Shown here piece by piece: positions 7,901 to 16,959 of a DNA stretch of 64,000 bases (its first letter is position 1; each line of letters opens with the position of its first letter). The position numbers were made by a program, and so were the translations under genes. The notes under the pieces are model-generated. The model ran no database searches and was not told where the DNA came from. It saw only the letters and a program-made list of their open reading frames with translations. This stretch comes from Arachidicoccus terrestris (GTDB taxonomy: Bacteria; Bacteroidota; Bacteroidia; Chitinophagales; Chitinophagaceae), in assembly GCF_020042345.1 (NCBI RefSeq), contig NZ_CP083387.1, positions 2,046,001-2,110,000 on the forward strand, read 5' to 3'.

Positions 7901-9835
7901 ATGAAAAGCCTACGACACGGAATGGAAAGAAAAGCCTCAAATGGTCTGCTTAAAAGAACAGCGCTCTTTGCCAAATCTATCACTGGAAATGGCATCGCCC
8001 TCACGTTAAAGCTCTTATATTTTTGTTCAATTATAAGTAGCCTTTCAGCTTCCTGCAACAAAAATCCGCTGATACAAAAGGAGAAAATCAAGCTTTATGC
8101 CTCAACGAACATATCGGGCGCGGGGCTTCTCTCATCGGAATACCCCATTAAGGTCATGTCTTTTAATATCAGGCACAACGACCCTTCCGATCCCCAAACA
8201 ATTGATGAACGTCTGCCTTTAATGGTAAATATCATCAAAACCAATCAACCGGATATTTTTGGTGTTCAGGAGTTTTCCAATAATCCTTTTAGGTCAAACT
8301 TTGTGGATTCTATGTCCGGTAATGGTTACTCGGATTATTGGGTAGTGGACACTGTCACGCATGGATCGCCAAAAGTGATATTTTATAAAAACAACCGATT
8401 CTCCGTCATCAATGGTGGAGCATTTGGACTGGGCACCGATAACAGAAGCGCAGAATGGGCTATTTTCCACGATCAGCAAACGAACGAGCAGTACTTCTTC
8501 TGTAACAGCCACTGGGGCCTTTCTGCTGCCGAAAGGCTGGTTCATTCTCAGAATCTTGCTGATGCGATTCATGATCTGAATACCGGCCATCTTCCAGTCA
8601 TCTTATTTGGTGATTTCAATGCGCAGCCGGGTACGCCGGAAATCACCCATCTAAAAAATGAGTTGGACCTCACCGATGCGCTCGGCGACGAACTGGGGGA
8701 GCCTACATTCCATGCCTGGTCTGCTACGGGAAAATATAAAATCGACTGGATTATGTGTGACCGAAACTTCTGCTTCACGTCATTTAAAGTCATTACGACT
8801 AACTATAATGGATACTGGCCTTCCGATCACTGGCCTGTTATGGCCACTTTTGTCCCTGCCATCTTCGGCACACCCAATTCTGATATCCACGGGACAAGCG
8901 CAAGCCATCAAACTACCTTCTATTTTGCGGATGTTGATGGCGATGGAAAAGATGATAAAATATACTGGAATCCCACATTTGAAAGCGGCCAGTCCAGAGT
9001 ATTTCTATCAAATGGAAACGGGACGTTTACCTATGCTGATGATCATATGCAAAGTGCCTCTACATCGACCTCAACGAAGTTTTACTTTGCAGACGTCAAC
9101 GGAGATCATAAAGCTGACCTGATCTCCTGGAACCCGACATTGAACTCTGGTCATACGCGGGTATATCTGGCGACGACAGGGGGGACCTTTAGCACGAGTG
9201 TTGTCGATAATCCAGGGGGGATCAGCACGAGCAATTCCACCACTTTTTATTTTGCAGACTTGAATGGTGATGAGCTGCAGGATAAGATATACTGGAATCC
9301 CGGCAACTTCTCCGGGCAAACGGTCGTATATCTGGCTACAGGAAGCGGGAATTTTGCGTCCGCCATTCTCCCAGGCTCCGCTGGTGCAAGTACCGCTGCC
9401 ACAACACGATTTTATTTTGCTGATGTTAACGGGGATGGCAAAGCAGACAAAGTCATGTGGTCTCCAACTTTGAATACGGGCAAAACGATGGTTTACTTAT
9501 CCAATGGGGACGGTACTTTTTCCGAATCAAGTTCTTTCAGCAATTCCGGGGCAACCGGTTTGGCAAGTACAACAAAATTCTTTTTTTCGGACATCAATGG
9601 TGACGGAAAGGCAGATAAAATCTATTGGAATCCTGCTAACTTTTCTGGTCAGCTAAAGGCCTATTTTTCTGACGGCAGTAAGTTCAATGGCCCATATTAT
9701 AGTTTGCGCGGAACTTCAGAAAGCACTGCCACACAGTTTTACTTCAATGATATTAATGGAGACAGTCGGGCAGATCAAATCAGATGGAACTACAGCCTCG
9801 AGTCCGGCGCTTTACGCAACTATATGGCCAATTAA
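7901..9835 (+). CDS. Endonuclease/exonuclease/phosphatase-family lipoprotein with six FG-GAP-like repeats
   Basis: 644 residues. A hydrophobic segment ending SSLSASCNK (Cys about 51) suggests lipoprotein export. Residues about 75-325 carry the full EEP signature: IKVMSFNIRHND, DIFGVQEF (metal-binding Glu), GDFNAQPGTPE, KIDWIMCD and WPSDHWPVMATF (catalytic Asp-His). The rest is six repeats of about 50 residues (starts such as TTFYFADVDGDGKDDKIYWN), each with a calcium-binding D-x-[DN]-x-D type loop, as in integrin-like FG-GAP/VCBS propellers; the last repeat is incomplete. EEP enzymes cleave phosphodiester or phosphate-ester bonds (DNase I, sphingomyelinase, inositol phosphatases); which substrate applies here cannot be read. 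Its place in a glycan locus suggests removal of phosphate-linked groups or of DNA. Confidence 0.85.
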   Translation: MKSLRHGMERKASNGLLKRTALFAKSITGNGIALTLKLLYFCSIISSLSASCNKNPLIQKEKIKLYASTNISGAGLLSSEYPIKVMSFNIRHNDPSDPQTIDERLPLMVNIIKTNQPDIFGVQEFSNNPFRSNFVDSMSGNGYSDYWVVDTVTHGSPKVIFYKNNRFSVINGGAFGLGTDNRSAEWAIFHDQQTNEQYFFCNSHWGLSAAERLVHSQNLADAIHDLNTGHLPVILFGDFNAQPGTPEITHLKNELDLTDALGDELGEPTFHAWSATGKYKIDWIMCDRNFCFTSFKVITTNYNGYWPSDHWPVMATFVPAIFGTPNSDIHGTSASHQTTFYFADVDGDGKDDKIYWNPTFESGQSRVFLSNGNGTFTYADDHMQSASTSTSTKFYFADVNGDHKADLISWNPTLNSGHTRVYLATTGGTFSTSVVDNPGGISTSNSTTFYFADLNGDELQDKIYWNPGNFSGQTVVYLATGSGNFASAILPGSAGASTAATTRFYFADVNGDGKADKVMWSPTLNTGKTMVYLSNGDGTFSESSSFSNSGATGLASTTKFFFSDINGDGKADKIYWNPANFSGQLKAYFSDGSKFNGPYYSLRGTSESTATQFYFNDINGDSRADQIRWNYSLESGALRNYMAN

Positions 9836-9871
9836 GTCCCGGACCCATTCCACAAGGCACAGGGCAATCAT

Positions 9872-9924
9872 CAGCAGATAATCCTGTTAGCACCAACAAC
9901 TGGCGCCAACAGGATTATCTGCTG
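9872..9924. terminator. Bidirectional terminator hairpin between convergent genes
   Basis: A perfect 17-bp stem (9872-9888 with 9908-9924) and a 19-nt loop lie between the convergent EEP gene (stop 9835) and GH43 gene (stop 9936). The position and the strong stem fit a terminator serving both strands, although no long T tract follows. Confidence 0.75.
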
Positions 9925-9935
9925 TGTGACCTAAC

Positions 9936-11657
9936 TTATTTGGCCATTCCTATCCCCTTTGTAACGCCCGCTTCATTAAAAGCGTCAACTCTAAAGTAAT
10001 ATCCGGTACCCCGGTTTAGGCCATTTAGCGACAAACTATTCTTGTCGTATACCATAACGGAATTATACAATTTATCAGGTGCCACGCCATAATACACAAC
10101 ATATCCCGTAGCGCCCTTTGAAGAGGGCCAGTTCAGGTCTGCTCTGCGCGGATCAGCCGAATCTCTATTTACTGCTACCCTTGTAACCGCCAATGGTTTG
10201 GCGCCTGGCCCTTTCCCGAATACCCTGAATCCGGCAACAGAGAACTTCCCTGCAGGCACAGACAAGCAAGTAATTTTCAAATAACGGACTTTGATTGCCC
10301 GGTCAAAAGAAATATAATCATGTACACGGTCAGTTTTATTCTGTGACTTATCTGCCAATACATTCCATTTTTTACCGTCAGCCGAGCCCTCAATCAAATA
10401 TTGATACGGAGCAATATGGTCCGTATCTCTGAGGCCGGCGTCCTGATCTGCAAAGCTGAGCTGGATGGCGTGAACATCACAGCTATGCCCTAAATCCATG
10501 GAAAGCCACTCACCTTTCTTACCGGAGGCCGTACTCCACCAACTGCGGACATCTTCATTTACAGCCAGCTCCGGTGTGTGGCCCTTAAGAAAAGAAGAAG
10601 CCGCTGTCTTCTTTTTATAAGACAACAACATCCAGCCTGTAAATATGCTTTCCTTCTCAAAATCCATTTTCCGGTTTACAGTTTCCTGTGGATAGTCTCC
10701 AAAACTTGTATTGCAATATAAATGGCCTTCTTTATCAAAAAATGCAGGAAACAGTCCCAACCTTCGTTCAAACATATGGCGTACCGAAATGCTCATGGTA
10801 GCCACATGCCAGTAATTACCAAACTTGTCCCGGAATGTACAGCCGTGTCCCGCCCCGGAAATAAAACCGCCAGGCTTATAGGAAAAGGGGCTATTGGGCA
10901 TGTAGGTAAATGGCCCCAGAGGTTTGTCAGAGACATAGACGCCATCTCCATACACCTTATATTGCGTACCGGGAGCTGCATACTGCAGATAATACTTCCC
11001 TTTATATTTTGTCATCCAGGCACCCTCATTCCATCCGTTCTTATTTTCACTATGTTCCTCGCCGGGCCGCTCCCAGCCGTGATCCGGAATATTATGCCGG
11101 ATCAACACCTGAGGCGTACCGATAGTGTCAAACCTTTTGCTACGGTTCAGTTTTACGCCCATAATCGGATTGACATCCGAACATCCATAATAAAAATAGA
11201 CACTCCCGTCATCATCCAGGAACAGATCCGGATCTGTCACGGATAAGGGAAACTGTCTGCGGTAAATCTGCCAGTTGTCTTCTTTAGGGTTCAGGTTATA
11301 ATAGATATTCCGCTGTCCCCCCGAAGCCATAAAAAACACGGTGTCTCCAATGGCCATTACCGTGGGGGCATAATCTTTTACGGGCAGGGTACTTGATGGC
11401 AGGTAACGCCAATCTGCTAAATTATCCGAATACCAATAACCGCCGGATTTGGACGCGTAGAGATAGTACACACCTTTAAATAACTGAATCACCGGATCAG
11501 CCGCTTCCCGGTACCCCAGGCCATTATCACTGAACCGATAATTAAGAGCGACCGGATTGATCCAGGTCGGCCGGACCGGCTTTTGATCGGCCTTCTGGCC
11601 GCATCCAATAGCACCCAAGAGTAAAGTTACCGCTAACAGAAAAGCGCTTGCTTTCAT
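9936..11657 (-). CDS. GH43-like glycosidase lipoprotein with C-terminal discoidin-like and Fn3 domains
   Basis: 573 residues with a lipoprotein signal (LLLGAIGCGQK, Cys 19). The five-bladed-propeller GH43 catalytic module spans about 35-330: the base Asp in YREAADPVI (about D54), the second Asp in SVTDPDLFLDDDGSVYF (about D142) and the acid Glu in NGWNEGAWM (about E211) are all present. Residues about 345-480 look like an F5/8 type C (discoidin) carbohydrate-binding domain (WWSTASGKKGEWLSMDLG, IQLSFADQD), followed by a fibronectin III domain (ADLNWPSSKGATGYVVYYG). GH43 enzymes act mainly as beta-xylosidases, alpha-L-arabinofuranosidases or galactan-related exo-enzymes. It follows the GH3 gene after 21 bp, so they form a two-gene operon and may act on the same side chains. 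Confidence 0.82.
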   Translation of the reverse strand: MKASAFLLAVTLLLGAIGCGQKADQKPVRPTWINPVALNYRFSDNGLGYREAADPVIQLFKGVYYLYASKSGGYWYSDNLADWRYLPSSTLPVKDYAPTVMAIGDTVFFMASGGQRNIYYNLNPKEDNWQIYRRQFPLSVTDPDLFLDDDGSVYFYYGCSDVNPIMGVKLNRSKRFDTIGTPQVLIRHNIPDHGWERPGEEHSENKNGWNEGAWMTKYKGKYYLQYAAPGTQYKVYGDGVYVSDKPLGPFTYMPNSPFSYKPGGFISGAGHGCTFRDKFGNYWHVATMSISVRHMFERRLGLFPAFFDKEGHLYCNTSFGDYPQETVNRKMDFEKESIFTGWMLLSYKKKTAASSFLKGHTPELAVNEDVRSWWSTASGKKGEWLSMDLGHSCDVHAIQLSFADQDAGLRDTDHIAPYQYLIEGSADGKKWNVLADKSQNKTDRVHDYISFDRAIKVRYLKITCLSVPAGKFSVAGFRVFGKGPGAKPLAVTRVAVNRDSADPRRADLNWPSSKGATGYVVYYGVAPDKLYNSVMVYDKNSLSLNGLNRGTGYYFRVDAFNEAGVTKGIGMAK

Positions 11658-11678
11658 TTAATGAATGGATTGGTTTAT

Positions 11679-13889
11679 TTACTGAATACTTAAATGGACG
11701 GTCTGAGCGCGATCCGCAGAAGAGCCTCCTGCAAAAAGTTCATAATTACCCTTATATACGGTATAATCCCCTTTCTGTACGTCGTATTCCCTAAGCGAAG
11801 CAGCCGCTACCCGAAGGGTGACCTCTTTTACTTCGCCAGCTTTTAAGTGAACTCTTTTGAAGCCAACTAATGTCTTTACCGGCCTGTATTGAGGAATATT
11901 CTTTGCGCAGCCATACACCTGTACAACCTCGTCTCCCGCTATTTTTGAGTCATTGCTGACTTTAACGTACACAGTCAAAGAATCAGATGCGCTTACACTC
12001 GGGTCAGAAAGCCGCATATCTGCGTAGCTAAACCTGGCATAACTTAATCCATAGCCAAACGGATATAATACCTTTCCTTTAAAATAACGATACGTACGGC
12101 CTTTCATGCTGTAATCCTCGAATTCAGGAAGGTCGTTCAAAGACCTGTAAAAGGTAACAGGCAGCCGACCTGCAGGATTATACTGGCCAAACAAAATATC
12201 AGCTACAGCAGCACCGCCATTTTGTCCCGGATACCATGCCTCTAATATGCCATCCAGATGTTCACTGGCCCAGTTAACAGCCAGCATCCCGCCATTGGTT
12301 AAAACCAATACGACTTTCTTGCCGCTGGCCTTAAGTGCCTTTAAGGCTTCCTGTTGCACATCCGGTAGATCAAGTGTAGTACGGTCTCCGTGAAAAAAGC
12401 CTTTCTTATCTACACCGCTTTCTTCTCCTTCCACAGCAGGTGTCAAACCTCCGCAGAAAACAACTACATCCGCGTTGGCGCAGCTTTCCACTAAAAGCCG
12501 GATGCTGTCTCTTTTATGCGCATCATCGGCATAATCCTTATCAGGCCCTTTGATAAAGTTACCGGTGATAACTTTTGTATGACTGCCTGCCGCCTGCCTG
12601 ATCCCCTGCAAGAAGGTGATGGGCTTTGTGGGAACACCATTGTAATTTCCCAACAGCACCGCTGTATCATCGGCAAAAGGGCCGACAACCGCAATGGTTT
12701 TAACTGAAGCAGCTAAAGGCAGAAAGTTATTCTTGTTCTGCAGCAGTACCATGCTCTCCAGAGCTGCTTTCTTGGAGAGAACACTATGGGGATCACTATT
12801 ATTTTCGCTGAATGGAATGTTCTTATACGCAACGCTCTCTTTGCTGTCAAACATGCCCAGTTTAAAAAGCGCCAGCAGCAGCCTTGACACGGAAATATCG
12901 ATTTGCGCCTCTGTAATTTCTCCTTTACGTACCGCTTCTTCCAGCGCGATATACTCATTACCGCAAGTCAGATCACATCCTGCATTTACAGCTGCAGCAG
13001 CGGCCTGATCTTTCGTAGCGACATATTTATGCCCCTGGTAGATATCTGTAATAGCGCCACAGTCTGATACCACATACCCTTTAAAGCCCCATTTTCCTCT
13101 AAGCACGGTATCCAGTAAATATCTGTTGGCACAGGCCGGTACACCGTCAACACTGTTATAGGCGCCCATAAGCGAATACACATGGCCTTGCTTAACCAGT
13201 GCCTCAAAAGCTGGCAAATAAGTATCATACATATCCTGTTTGCTGACCACCGCATTAAACCAATGCCGGTTATATTCACTACCGCTGTGGATGGCAAAAT
13301 GTTTGGCTGTCGCAATGGTCTTAAAATACCTTGGATCATCCCCTTGCAGGCCCTTGACAAAGGCTACCCCTGTTCTGGCGGTCAAAAACGGATCCTCCCC
13401 ATAGGTTTCCTGCCCCCGGCCCCATCGGGGATCCCTGAATATATTAATATTGGGTGTCCAGAAATCCAGTCCCTGATAGATGCCCCTTTCTCCATTACGG
13501 ACATGTTCTTCGTGTTTGGCCCTGGCTTCCGTAGAGATCGCTGTAGCAATCTCGTGCATGAGCGGGATATTCCACATGGCGGCCATACCGATGGCCTGCG
13601 GGAACACTGTAGCGACACCATCACGGGCAACACCATGCAGGCATTCATTCCACCAATTATAGGAAGGTATCCCTAAACGGGGTACAGACTTGGCGTCATT
13701 TTGCATCAGTGCGACCTTTTCCTTGAGCGTTAACCGGCCCACCAGGTCTTTTACACGCTGTTCAAATGTGAGCGACGGATCCTGAAATGGATATTTATAG
13801 GCCTGCTCCTGAGCCATTGAGCTAACAGAAAGAAACCCTAAAAGTAAGACTGTAAGGAAAATGGAATGACAATAGCGTGATAGCTTCAT
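11679..13889 (-). CDS. GH3 family glycosidase (beta-glucosidase/beta-xylosidase type)
   Basis: 736 residues, a standard length for three-domain GH3 enzymes. The signal peptide is residues 1-26 (VSSMAQ). The TIM-barrel contains WTPNINIFRDPRWGRGQE, the substrate-binding KHF (K196-H197) and the catalytic nucleophile Asp276 in GYVVSDCGAI. The second alpha/beta domain carries GLTPAVEGEESGVD, and a C-terminal fibronectin-III-like domain (about 625-715) ends the protein. The sequence style is closest to xylan 1,4-beta-xylosidase/beta-glucosidase enzymes of plant-polysaccharide degraders, but linkage specificity cannot be assigned. Secreted, probably periplasmic. It is the first gene of an operon with the GH43 lipoprotein and has a dyad symmetry 41-68 bp upstream of its start. 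Confidence 0.93.
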   Translation of the reverse strand: MKLSRYCHSIFLTVLLLGFLSVSSMAQEQAYKYPFQDPSLTFEQRVKDLVGRLTLKEKVALMQNDAKSVPRLGIPSYNWWNECLHGVARDGVATVFPQAIGMAAMWNIPLMHEIATAISTEARAKHEEHVRNGERGIYQGLDFWTPNINIFRDPRWGRGQETYGEDPFLTARTGVAFVKGLQGDDPRYFKTIATAKHFAIHSGSEYNRHWFNAVVSKQDMYDTYLPAFEALVKQGHVYSLMGAYNSVDGVPACANRYLLDTVLRGKWGFKGYVVSDCGAITDIYQGHKYVATKDQAAAAAVNAGCDLTCGNEYIALEEAVRKGEITEAQIDISVSRLLLALFKLGMFDSKESVAYKNIPFSENNSDPHSVLSKKAALESMVLLQNKNNFLPLAASVKTIAVVGPFADDTAVLLGNYNGVPTKPITFLQGIRQAAGSHTKVITGNFIKGPDKDYADDAHKRDSIRLLVESCANADVVVFCGGLTPAVEGEESGVDKKGFFHGDRTTLDLPDVQQEALKALKASGKKVVLVLTNGGMLAVNWASEHLDGILEAWYPGQNGGAAVADILFGQYNPAGRLPVTFYRSLNDLPEFEDYSMKGRTYRYFKGKVLYPFGYGLSYARFSYADMRLSDPSVSASDSLTVYVKVSNDSKIAGDEVVQVYGCAKNIPQYRPVKTLVGFKRVHLKAGEVKEVTLRVAAASLREYDVQKGDYTVYKGNYELFAGGSSADRAQTVHLSIQ

Positions 13890-13929
13890 GATTTAGTTTT
13901 TAAATGGAAAACCATTAAAATCGACGAAA

Positions 13930-13957
13930 AATGCACAAAAATCTCATTTTGTGCATT
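13930..13957. promoter_or_regulatory. Inverted repeat upstream of the GH3 gene
   Basis: AATGCACAAAA (13930-13940) and TTTTGTGCATT (13947-13957) are 11-bp perfect arms around a 6-bp spacer, 41-68 bp before the GH3 start. It could be an operator or a leader hairpin. The rest of the 526-bp gap 13890-14415 is AT-rich with no coding sequence that I can support. Confidence 0.4.
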
Positions 13958-14415
13958 CGATTGCCAAATATAAAAATTATCTCCCGTTTTTACACCGAAT
14001 CTCGAAAATAAAAGGGATAAAACTTTAGCGAAGATATTCCAACTATTTGCATCCATATGTAATTTGCTCATGGCGTTTAAAATTTACGGGAGACTAAATG
14101 ATGTTATTGTTTCCTGAACAATTAACGCCTGATGAAAACAGGGACATTCAGAGGGCAAAAAGCGTTTTGCACATCAATAAACGAATTAAACCCGTATTAA
14201 CGGCCTATTAATTTAATTAAAAAAGTTTTATCAGGCCGGGTTACCTTTCATATTTTGTATCCCAATATGATACTCGTTAAATAACCAAATGCTATATATC
14301 AATAAAAAAACACCCCCATTAGTATAACACCGCTCCCTGGTTAATTTTTATATTGCGCTTTTATGATTAAATTGCAAGTCATAATAGCAACGCTGACCAC
14401 AATAATAACCGTCAA

Positions 14416-15531
14416 ATGAAAAGTATAACTGCCTTATTAATAGTAGTGTGCTTCTGTTTTTGTATTCCCGATAAAAGTGTTGCTCAGAAAAAGCCATTCC
14501 CTTATAATGTCTATAAGTGTTTTACCGGGCAGATCGGTGGTCAGCCGGTCCATGTTTACTTAAGAAGTAACGGCGGTCGGGTGAATGGCTGGTATACTTA
14601 TGACGGTTTTCATAAAGCACCGACGGCTGTCCGCTATGCTGGTCAAAAAAGCACAGATTCCTTATTAGTACTGATTGAGCGAGCTAAAGCAGATGACGGC
14701 AGTTCCTCTCCTGCGCAGTGGGAGGTCACTTATCATGATAGTCTGCTTACCGGCAGCTGGAAGAGTCCGGGCAGAACCAAAGCTGACCCGATCGAACTGA
14801 AAGAGAACTATCCTCCCGGCACCTATCCCTTTATTATCGAGGTTTTTAACCACACATATGATGCGTATCCGGAAAAGGACAGTACACCACAGTGGGAAAC
14901 AACCTACGTTTATCCTGTAGCGTCATCGAAAGATTCAAATGGCCGTTGGATGAATCATCAGATCAAAATACTATTGGATGGTGATACAAGCCAGACTTTT
15001 GATTCCATTATCCATGGGAAAGTCAGTACCGGCTTACAACAATACCGTAAAGATATGCAAGGCAGCATCGGCAAGGCGTACTCATCAAGTATGAACTACG
15101 AATCCTTTTTCCAGATAGATATTGACTATAATAAAAACGACTATTTAGTCTTACCGGCAATGGTGTATGCATTCACAGGCGGTGCTCACGGAAACTATGC
15201 CACCACATATGCCTGTTACGATGTCCGCCATAGGAAGCAGCTTCACTTAAGTGATGTTCTTCAGGCGGATTCCACAACCATCCGGCATCTTATTGAAAGC
15301 CAGTACCGGGTAGACCAGCATTTAAAACCGGGAGACCGTTTAACGGACATCTATGACAATACATTACCGGTCACAGATAATTTCTATTTTAACGACATAG
15401 GCATGTGCTTTGTTTATAATCCATACGAGGTAGCTCCTTATGCAAAAGGCACTATAGAGGTCATAATTCCTTATGAAAAACTAAATACGTTTCTTAACCC
15501 GGACTTTAAAAAACGGATGGGACTTCGATGA
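14416..15531 (+). CDS. Secreted DUF3298 (RsiV-like) domain protein
   Basis: 371 residues with a signal peptide (1-23, ending KSVAQ). The N-terminal half (about 30-125; FTGQIGGQPVHVYLR, GRVNGWYTYDGFHK) is a small beta-rich domain. The C-terminal half (about 165-370) has the DUF3298/DUF4163 signature: FTGGAHGNYATTYACYD, then KQLHLSDVL and a final FYFNDIGMCFVYNPYEVAPYA. This fold occurs in RsiV-type lysozyme-sensing anti-sigma factors and in lysozyme-inhibitor-like periplasmic proteins, but here there is no transmembrane anchor or sigma-binding region, so it is probably a periplasmic binding protein of unknown ligand. It stands alone between divergent GH3 and convergent glycosidase genes. Confidence 0.72.
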   Translation: MKSITALLIVVCFCFCIPDKSVAQKKPFPYNVYKCFTGQIGGQPVHVYLRSNGGRVNGWYTYDGFHKAPTAVRYAGQKSTDSLLVLIERAKADDGSSSPAQWEVTYHDSLLTGSWKSPGRTKADPIELKENYPPGTYPFIIEVFNHTYDAYPEKDSTPQWETTYVYPVASSKDSNGRWMNHQIKILLDGDTSQTFDSIIHGKVSTGLQQYRKDMQGSIGKAYSSSMNYESFFQIDIDYNKNDYLVLPAMVYAFTGGAHGNYATTYACYDVRHRKQLHLSDVLQADSTTIRHLIESQYRVDQHLKPGDRLTDIYDNTLPVTDNFYFNDIGMCFVYNPYEVAPYAKGTIEVIIPYEKLNTFLNPDFKKRMGLR

Positions 15532-15601
15532 CCGGCTAAAACAAGGCAATTTTTTCTATACCTGCGTCTCCACAACTGACGTTAACAGCCATTAGCGACT
15601 A

Positions 15602-16933
15602 TTACTGTACTTCCTTCTTGGCCCAGGCACGTAACATGCTTATAGCTTTAGCCAGGACACCGGCGCTACCTCTGAAATCTCCACTGCCTTCTGGCTTTCC
15701 GTCCACACCATACCATTCAAAAAACTTATTTTGGTGAATTACCCGGTTAATCATTGGCTGAATTTCATCGTAGGCTTCCTCCACAAAACCATAAGCCACC
15801 AGTTGCTGAATCATACGCCCGCCGAACCAGGTCCAGTCACCTCCATTTTGATAAATGTAAGGCCTGGATGCCTCTGAGCCTTTAATGATTCCTTCAGGAT
15901 AGGGAGGATACATGGTCATGCCGATAGATAAGGCGCCGGATGCGGCCACATCCTGCAGCATTTTTTGGTTCGCGGTACTGATTTCCGGTTTAGATAAAAG
16001 TCCCGCTTCTATAGCGATGGCTGTTCCGCCATGATAATAAATACTGTTCTCATCGAAAGCCGGCGGGAATGGGCTAGTGTTGATATATAAATGGGGAATA
16101 AATTTCTGACGGCGACGATCCCAAAGATATTTGCGGATATTCTTCACAGTCAGGTGCCGTAACTTACTCCATCTTTGTTTCTCTACGGCGGTGGATGAGA
16201 ACCTGATCAGCGGATCAAGTGCCAGTACAAACATCGCATTATCATAGATATCAACGGCCCAGTGCGTATTCGAATCAACATCAACTGTCGCCCCACCTTC
16301 TACCTGAACATCCCCCCAATCCTGCGTTGTGGCCCCGGTCAGCAATCCATATCTTCTGGAATATCTGTTTTTTAAAAGATACTCTATAGCAAGACGCATT
16401 CTTTCTTTGACAGACTTTCCGCCAATCCTTTCTTCCAAAACAAGACTATCACCGGTTAACGTTATATACTTTCCAAAAGCCTGAATAAGAGAGGTTTCCT
16501 GATCGGTTTCAACAGTGTTTTTAAAACCGACATGCAGGGAATCCAACACAGATGTATAAATATTAGGATCATTCCAAGTGACATGACCTTTTAAAACATA
16601 GCCGTCTACAATCTCACCATTGGGCTGTTGCAGGGCGTAAAAAGTGAGCAGATTCTTTCTGATACTATCTATACTATAAACTCTAACAGAGGTTTCAATA
16701 AAAGTATTCAAATCCCGGATCCAAACCTGAGGATATCCATCCCCCGCCGTAAAACCCTTTGCCAATAATCCTTCCGCCATGGAAGCAACACTATCCAATC
16801 TGTTATCGGCTAATATCGTTCGGGCAAGTTTCTCTTTATTTTGTGCGGATACTATTCCAGCATACAAGAGAAAAACACCCGTCAGCCATTTATACCCACT
16901 CCATCTTTTGCAGCAAAGCCGTTGAATCTGCAT
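15602..16933 (-). CDS. Six-hairpin ((alpha/alpha)6-barrel) glycosidase, copy 1
   Basis: 443 residues with a signal peptide (about 1-30, ending GIVSAQ). Conserved blocks are GYPQVWIRDLNTFIE (a barrel Asp in WIRD), KNTVETDQETSLIQAF, GATTQDWGDVQ, NTHWAVDIYDNAMF and GGDWTWFGGRMIQQL, then EGSGDFRGSAGVL at the end. This is the layout of six-hairpin glycosidases of the MGH1/GH63/GH15-like superfamily. It lacks the DIxAMWLRDS motif of GH125, so I do not assign that family. The downstream paralogue is 26 bp away and the GH92 mannosidases follow, so alpha-mannoside or alpha-glucoside trimming is a reasonable inference. This is the last gene of the minus-strand run starting with susC. Confidence 0.75.
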   Translation of the reverse strand: MQIQRLCCKRWSGYKWLTGVFLLYAGIVSAQNKEKLARTILADNRLDSVASMAEGLLAKGFTAGDGYPQVWIRDLNTFIETSVRVYSIDSIRKNLLTFYALQQPNGEIVDGYVLKGHVTWNDPNIYTSVLDSLHVGFKNTVETDQETSLIQAFGKYITLTGDSLVLEERIGGKSVKERMRLAIEYLLKNRYSRRYGLLTGATTQDWGDVQVEGGATVDVDSNTHWAVDIYDNAMFVLALDPLIRFSSTAVEKQRWSKLRHLTVKNIRKYLWDRRRQKFIPHLYINTSPFPPAFDENSIYYHGGTAIAIEAGLLSKPEISTANQKMLQDVAASGALSIGMTMYPPYPEGIIKGSEASRPYIYQNGGDWTWFGGRMIQQLVAYGFVEEAYDEIQPMINRVIHQNKFFEWYGVDGKPEGSGDFRGSAGVLAKAISMLRAWAKKEVQ

Positions 16934-16959
16934 TTTTTATCTTTTGATGCTTTATAAAA

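Noticed and set aside
13930-13957. A fifth NrtR-like operator upstream of GH3
   Set aside because: It contains CACAAAA/TTTTGTG, but with the arms in the opposite order and another spacer length, so it is not the same motif.
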